Assembly (NCBI GenBank): GCA_036501345.1
Contig: DASYAN010000105.1
Location: 1 to 8,313, forward strand
Length of the DNA: 8,313 bases
Direction of reading: 5' to 3'
DNA from: DASYAN01 sp036501345
GTDB lineage: Bacteria; Chloroflexota; Ktedonobacteria; Ktedonobacterales; Ktedonobacteraceae
Shown here piece by piece: positions 5,637-8,313 of the stretch; within the stretch, counting starts at the first letter, position 1; the number at the start of each line of letters is the position of its first letter. Below the pieces are notes generated by a model, which ran no database searches, had not been told where the DNA came from, and was given only the letters and a program-made list of their open reading frames with translations. A program made the position numbers and the translations under genes.

Positions 5637-5662
5637 AAAAAACCTCCCTGTAAAAAGGAGGT
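5637..5662 (-). promoter_or_regulatory. Hairpin with T-run overlapping the integrase SD
   Basis: On the minus strand ACCTCC (5662-5657), a 9-nt loop and GGAGGT (5647-5642) form a 6-bp stem running into six Ts, immediately before GTG 5635. The 3' arm contains most of the integrase Shine-Dalgarno GGGAGG. The element can be read as a terminator for the upstream tRNA transcript, as an SD-hiding hairpin, or both. Either would keep integrase expression low on read-through transcripts. Confidence 0.55.
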
Positions 5663-5667
5663 GAAAA

Positions 5668-5699
5668 GTAACGGTTTGTGGGGTTATCAGTAACGGTTT
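5668..5699. repeat. GTAACGGTTT direct repeats, core-like sites
   Basis: GTAACGGTTT occurs at 5668-5677 and 5690-5699, 22 bp apart. The shared AACGGTTT also occurs in the truncated tRNA copy (5724-5731) and in both anticodon-stem arms of the tRNA gene. GTTA/TAAC (5683-5686, 5691-5694) makes a small dyad overlapping the second repeat. These look like recombinase core-type binding sites; that is an inference from their repetition next to an integrase. Confidence 0.45.
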
Positions 5700-5710
5700 A
5701 CTGGTGGAGA

Positions 5711-5757
5711 TCAGCGGTAGAGCAACGGTTTTGTAAAGCGAAACGAGCTCTACCGCA
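5711..5757 (+). repeat. Inverted truncated tRNA-Thr copy, probable att remnant
   Basis: Positions 5711-5737 repeat exactly, on the opposite strand, 27 nt of the tRNA-Thr gene (its complement is 5797-5823), from the D-arm to just past the anticodon. After 5737 the match stops, but GCTCTACCGC (5747-5756) is a second, inverted piece of the same D-stem region. The whole is thus two tRNA 5' halves head to head. It can fold into a hairpin: GCGGTAGAGC/GCTCTACCGC, a small internal loop, then GTTTTG/CGAAAC around TAAAG. It lacks the T-arm and acceptor 3' strand, so it is not a working tRNA. Confidence 0.65.
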
Positions 5758-5759
5758 TT

Positions 5760-5834
5760 TGGAGCCGGTGGTCGGAATCGAACCGACGGCCAACGGTTTA
5801 CAAAACCGTTGCTCTACCGCTGAGCTACACCGGC
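5760..5834 (-). tRNA. tRNA-Thr (anticodon UGU)
   Basis: The full cloverleaf is readable on the minus strand: acceptor GCCGGTG/CACCGGC, D-arm GCTC/GAGC, anticodon stem ACGGT/ACCGT with loop TTTGTAA, variable loop TGGCC, and T-arm GTCGG-TTCGATT-CCGAC. It ends with discriminator T and an encoded CCA, 75 nt in all. The anticodon TGT reads ACA (threonine). The anticodon arm extends to a 9-bp perfect dyad, CAACGGTTT (5791-5799) and AAACCGTTG (5803-5811), around the 3-nt anticodon complement. This is an attractive core for a tyrosine recombinase. The gene lies between two integrases and looks intact. Confidence 0.95.
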
Positions 5835-5856
5835 CTACGTCTTAACGACTGGTAGT

Positions 5857-5885
5857 AGGATACCAAAAACGCACAACTCTGTCAA
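5857..5885 (-). promoter_or_regulatory. Promoter of tRNA-Thr
   Basis: On the minus strand TTGACA (5885-5880), a 17-bp spacer and TATCCT (5862-5857) place the start near 5850, about 16 nt before the mature tRNA. CTCTGT/ACAGAG (5877-5882, 5891-5896) forms a small dyad over the -35 box. Read-through of this transcript would reach the first integrase. The rest of 5886-5978 holds AT-rich sequence with no clear terminator for the second integrase. Confidence 0.7.
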
Positions 5886-5978
5886 TACATACAGAGCACT
5901 TTTTTCCAACATCACAGATGCTTCAAAAAATGCCCTGATTTTTGGCTAACCGTATGTCTCTTTCCTCTCTTATAAAAA

Positions 5979-6983
5979 TCACTCCCTCAGTATATCAGCT
6001 TGCTTTTTGCGAAATCCGCCTTTAGACTTGCTTAAATCCATATTAGCCACAGGAGAATGTTTTATCTGGTTGTTGCGTGCATTTCTACTTTCGAAGTCTC
6101 TCAGGTAGTTCTCTGTAACTACAACGCTACTATGACCCAGGAGCAGAGAAAGCTTATACACATCACCCCCATTTTCCAGAAACATCCGTGCAAAGGTATG
6201 CCGGAACGTGTGCGGAGAAACACGTACACCTGTTACACCTGCTCGTTTAGCAGCTTCCTGTAGCAGTTGTTCAATACCATTTATAGTCAGCGGAACACCA
6301 AACAGATTGATCAAAAGTGTCTGGTCTGTTGCATTCTTAGGGTGACGATGCATATGAATATATTTCCACAAACACTCAGCAACACTTGTGCTTATACCTA
6401 CCTCTCGTTCCTTACGACCTTTACCCATAACCTTAATAAATGCCTGATTCATTACAGACAAGTACACGCGATCCAGCGTGAGACCGCACAGCTCTGAAAC
6501 ACGAATGCCACTATCCAGAAGAAGCAGAATAATGGTATAGTCTCTAAAACCAACCATGGTACTTGTATCGCATGCATCCAATATAGCCTTGATCTGTTCC
6601 TCTGTAAATGTCTTGATAACGTATCTGCCTACTTTGGGATTATCCAGGTTAGTAGCAGGATTTTTCTTAATCAATTCCTCTCGAACACACCAGATGAAGA
6701 AACTCTTGATAACCTGGACATATCCTTTTACTGTCACATCACGAATATCTTTCTCCTGAGTTGGCTTATGAGGGTTATTCTCGCATGCTTTAGTCACCTT
6801 CATATGCTCTACAAACAAGCGCAAATGAGTAACTGTGACCTTGTCTAGTTTTGTGATTTCATACTCTTGCTGCAGTACAGAGCAGAAATGAGACAACTTT
6901 TGACGGTACCACTCTATAGTTTTATCGTTGCATCTCGACTTGCGACTAAGCAGATAACCCTTGACTGCATCTATCAGTTTCAT
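5979..6983 (-). CDS. Tyrosine recombinase / integrase (second copy)
   Basis: This 334-residue recombinase starts at ATG 6983, chosen because AGGAGG lies 7 nt before it; the frame is open further upstream to a start at 7052, but that part overlaps the preceding gene. The core-binding domain covers about 1-105. The catalytic residues are R161 (SGIRVSEL), K188 (GKGRK), H258 and R261 (HTFRH), H284 (LLGHSS) and Y293 (TENYL). A lysine-rich tail of about 30 residues follows. It begins 17 nt after the four-cysteine gene and so belongs to the rep operon. Its 3' end faces the 5' end of tRNA-Thr. It shares with the first integrase the GGD-KLS-LLGH-SV-VTENYLR-F block and the final NAR/DAR, so the two are related but clearly diverged. 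Confidence 0.95.
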   Translation of the reverse strand: MKLIDAVKGYLLSRKSRCNDKTIEWYRQKLSHFCSVLQQEYEITKLDKVTVTHLRLFVEHMKVTKACENNPHKPTQEKDIRDVTVKGYVQVIKSFFIWCVREELIKKNPATNLDNPKVGRYVIKTFTEEQIKAILDACDTSTMVGFRDYTIILLLLDSGIRVSELCGLTLDRVYLSVMNQAFIKVMGKGRKEREVGISTSVAECLWKYIHMHRHPKNATDQTLLINLFGVPLTINGIEQLLQEAAKRAGVTGVRVSPHTFRHTFARMFLENGGDVYKLSLLLGHSSVVVTENYLRDFESRNARNNQIKHSPVANMDLSKSKGGFRKKQADILRE

Positions 6984-7000
6984 AAGAATCCCTCCTATTT

Positions 7001-7270
7001 TTATTTGCTGGTATGAACAGACATATCTGCATAACAAGCAGGACAAAGCCATGTTGTCTGTACCCGAAAGGGAGCAACTTCCCTCAGATAGGTTAGAGCT
7101 TGCATGCTCTCTGGAGAAACCACCTGATCACATCCCTGACACCGTGAGAACAGGTGAGCAAGCCACTTGAAGAGAACAAGCGTTTGTTCACTCGAAAGCG
7201 AGACCATCTGACCAGAATCATCAGCAATACGAACTTGATCATATTCCTGATCATACTCAGACCTGAGCAT
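7001..7270 (-). CDS. 89-residue four-cysteine (zinc-ribbon-like) protein
   Basis: The ATG at 7270 is chosen because GGAAGAGG lies 6 nt before it; the longer open frame upstream overlaps the Rep gene and translates as basic shadow sequence. The protein begins acidic (EYDQEYDQVRIADDSGQ), continues with an amphipathic helix (SSEQTLVLFKWLAHL), and has C44-x2-C47 and C76-x2-C79, a spacing suited to one structural zinc. I do not recognise the family. It lies 13 nt after the Rep stop and 17 nt before the integrase start. A DNA-binding accessory role in replication or in directing integrase is plausible, but not shown. Confidence 0.75.
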   Translation of the reverse strand: MLRSEYDQEYDQVRIADDSGQMVSLSSEQTLVLFKWLAHLFSRCQGCDQVVSPESMQALTYLREVAPFRVQTTWLCPACYADMSVHTSK

Positions 7271-7283
7271 TAAGGACCTCTTC

Positions 7284-8313
7284 CTAGGCAATAGCCTGTT
7301 CTTTCCCAACAGAATAGAGAACCCGTTTCTTTTGCACCTGCTCATTGAAATTCCGTTTTTTCTCTTCGAGATAGCTCTCGACCTCCTCATAGAGAAAGTG
7401 GAAAGTATCCGAGAGATCCGGTTGAGCACCAGCCAGCCGACCAGCAGGACGCCACGCCTCAGCCGTGATCGAACACCCGGCAATTTGCGCGACCATCCGA
7501 CGCAGATTCACCTGATAGCGACGACGACGCATGAAGGGAGCCAGATCCAATGGGAGAGCGGGCAAGGAGAGAGCCACCGGAGCAGAACCAGAAGAAGAGG
7601 AATGACACTTGACCATTTTTGAGGCATCCTTCCAGGGACGCGCCTCTAACTCTTCATCCACCAGTTGAAGCAGTTCTTCCTGCTCCCGTTCCTCTCGCTC
7701 ATAGTCCGACTCTGGCAGGACGACCGGAGCAAAAGCCGACTGAACCACGTGCCAGTCAGGATGCACAGGCCAACGCGAGCGGTTGGTATCCTCTGTCGGA
7801 ATGATGTAGCGCAGCCAGCCATCAGGAAGGCCATCCTCACCACCATCAGTGTGACCCACTGCATAGGACCAGAGCCCTGGGAGTCGCTCTTCCAGATCAT
7901 AGGCATTGTCAATCCCATGAAAGACACCCTCTTGCAGCATCTCACCTAGAGCAGGACGCTTGTAGCGCATCTCAATCCGCCACACAGGGGATTCACTATC
8001 CCAGACAGGGTTCCCATCCAGATCCTTGACCGAGAGCCACAGATCATGAAACCAGGCCTTTTCAGGAGACTTGTACTTGATCTCATGGGTTTTGTCATAG
8101 ATCAAGGCCGAGAGGGCACCACCGCGAGCACCAAAGGGCAGACCCGTAATGTGGCCCCAACGCTGTTTGATCGAGTCAGGACCATCAATCATTCCATCAT
8201 CAGGAGCAGAGGATGGTATCAACCCGGTGAGTTGAGCCCGCGAGACAAAATGCTCTTTGACCTGCTGGACGGAGCTGAAATCCAGACCCATCACATCCAC
8301 CGCTAAATCACAG
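7284..8313 (-). CDS. Rep_trans-like replication initiator, 5' end cut by window
   Basis: The frame is open to the right edge, so the GTG at 8300 is not the true start. The first visible residues, CDLAVDVMGLDF, fit the 'RiDlavD' strand near the N-terminus of Rep_trans-family rolling-circle initiators. The block LPFGARGGALSALIYDKTHEIKY, followed by PVWRIEMRYKRPAL, matches their 'YIGSR...RIYDK...RwElel' pattern. Y and the basic residues of this block would be expected near the nicking site, though I cannot assign the nucleophile with confidence. A charged middle, DYEREEREQEELLQLVDEELE, and a basic C-terminus, MRRRRYQVNLRRM, follow. The family nicks one strand at a double-strand origin. It heads an operon with the four-cysteine protein and the second integrase. 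The coding region is visibly more GC-rich than the left element. Confidence 0.65.
   Translation of the reverse strand, partial: CDLAVDVMGLDFSSVQQVKEHFVSRAQLTGLIPSSAPDDGMIDGPDSIKQRWGHITGLPFGARGGALSALIYDKTHEIKYKSPEKAWFHDLWLSVKDLDGNPVWDSESPVWRIEMRYKRPALGEMLQEGVFHGIDNAYDLEERLPGLWSYAVGHTDGGEDGLPDGWLRYIIPTEDTNRSRWPVHPDWHVVQSAFAPVVLPESDYEREEREQEELLQLVDEELEARPWKDASKMVKCHSSSSGSAPVALSLPALPLDLAPFMRRRRYQVNLRRMVAQIAGCSITAEAWRPAGRLAGAQPDLSDTFHFLYEEVESYLEEKKRNFNEQVQKKRVLYSVGKEQAIA

Noticed and set aside
5711..5757. A second tRNA-Thr gene on the plus strand
   Set aside because: Only the D-arm to anticodon part is present. The anticodon 3' stem, T-arm and acceptor 3' strand are missing.
5877..5906. Plus-strand intrinsic terminator (CTCTGT/ACAGAG then Ts)
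   Set aside because: The stem is only 6 bp, no plus-strand transcript is expected there, and it overlaps the tRNA promoter.
7271..7483. Upstream extension of the four-cysteine protein to 160 residues
   Set aside because: That part overlaps the Rep gene in another frame and is arginine/serine-rich shadow sequence. ATG 7270 has a proper SD.
7332..7949. Plus-strand frames across the Rep gene
   Set aside because: They are antisense to a well-supported coding region and show no motifs or ribosome binding sites.

Overview
The window holds accessory, mobile-element DNA from a bacterium. Moderate GC, SD-led genes and consensus -35/-10 promoters rule out archaea. The TerS-like and Rep-like proteins resemble ones I associate with Chloroflexota (Ktedonobacteria); that placement is an inference from memory, not a search result. 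Nearly everything is on the minus strand. The window appears to join two integrated elements that meet at a tRNA-Thr gene.

Left element (about 1-5757). A tyrosine recombinase (4706-5635) lies next to the tRNA. It is followed by a 59-residue ribbon-helix-helix (RHH) repressor at 4333-4512, a gene easily missed because it is short and another frame is open across it. Next comes a structured leader, and then a primase-polymerase/SF3 helicase of about 1,100 residues (788-4090). A 71-residue protein is translationally coupled to the helicase. The 3' end of a phage small-terminase-like gene (1-467, plus strand) points back toward it. Integrase, primase-helicase and small terminase, with no capsid gene visible, recalls phage satellites (PICI-like islands); a prophage or plasmid-phage remains possible.

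Two regulatory structures stand out. First, the end of the primase-helicase gene carries twelve exact copies of the octamer GTTGACGA. They form two clusters of six, each 104 bp long, arranged as near-exact mirror images around a 127-bp spacer. The copies are read in all three coding frames, so the conservation is in DNA, and a bipartite iteron origin inside the rep gene is the likely reading. Second, the 242-bp leader between the repressor and the primase-helicase carries an opposite-strand promoter with perfect consensus (TTGACA, 17 bp, TATAAT). It would make a short hairpin RNA antisense to the rep leader. The leader also has a 13-codon ORF with an ideal SD, ending 2 nt before a long hairpin. 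Repressor, countertranscribed RNA, leader peptide and rep in this order resemble plasmid copy-number control (pMV158 copG/RNAII/repB; R1 copA/tap/repA), here on an integrative element with a primase-helicase initiator.

Centre (5636-5978). This holds tRNA-Thr(UGU), its promoter, and an inverted truncated copy of the tRNA 5' half on the opposite strand. Several AACGGTTT core-like repeats form a plausible attachment region for one or both integrases. The first integrase has its SD inside a terminator-like hairpin directly before its GTG.

Right element (5979-8313). This is a tight minus-strand operon, more GC-rich at its upstream end: a Rep_trans-like replication initiator (cut by the window edge), an 89-residue four-cysteine protein, and a second tyrosine recombinase homologous to the first. 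It looks like a small self-replicating integrative element.
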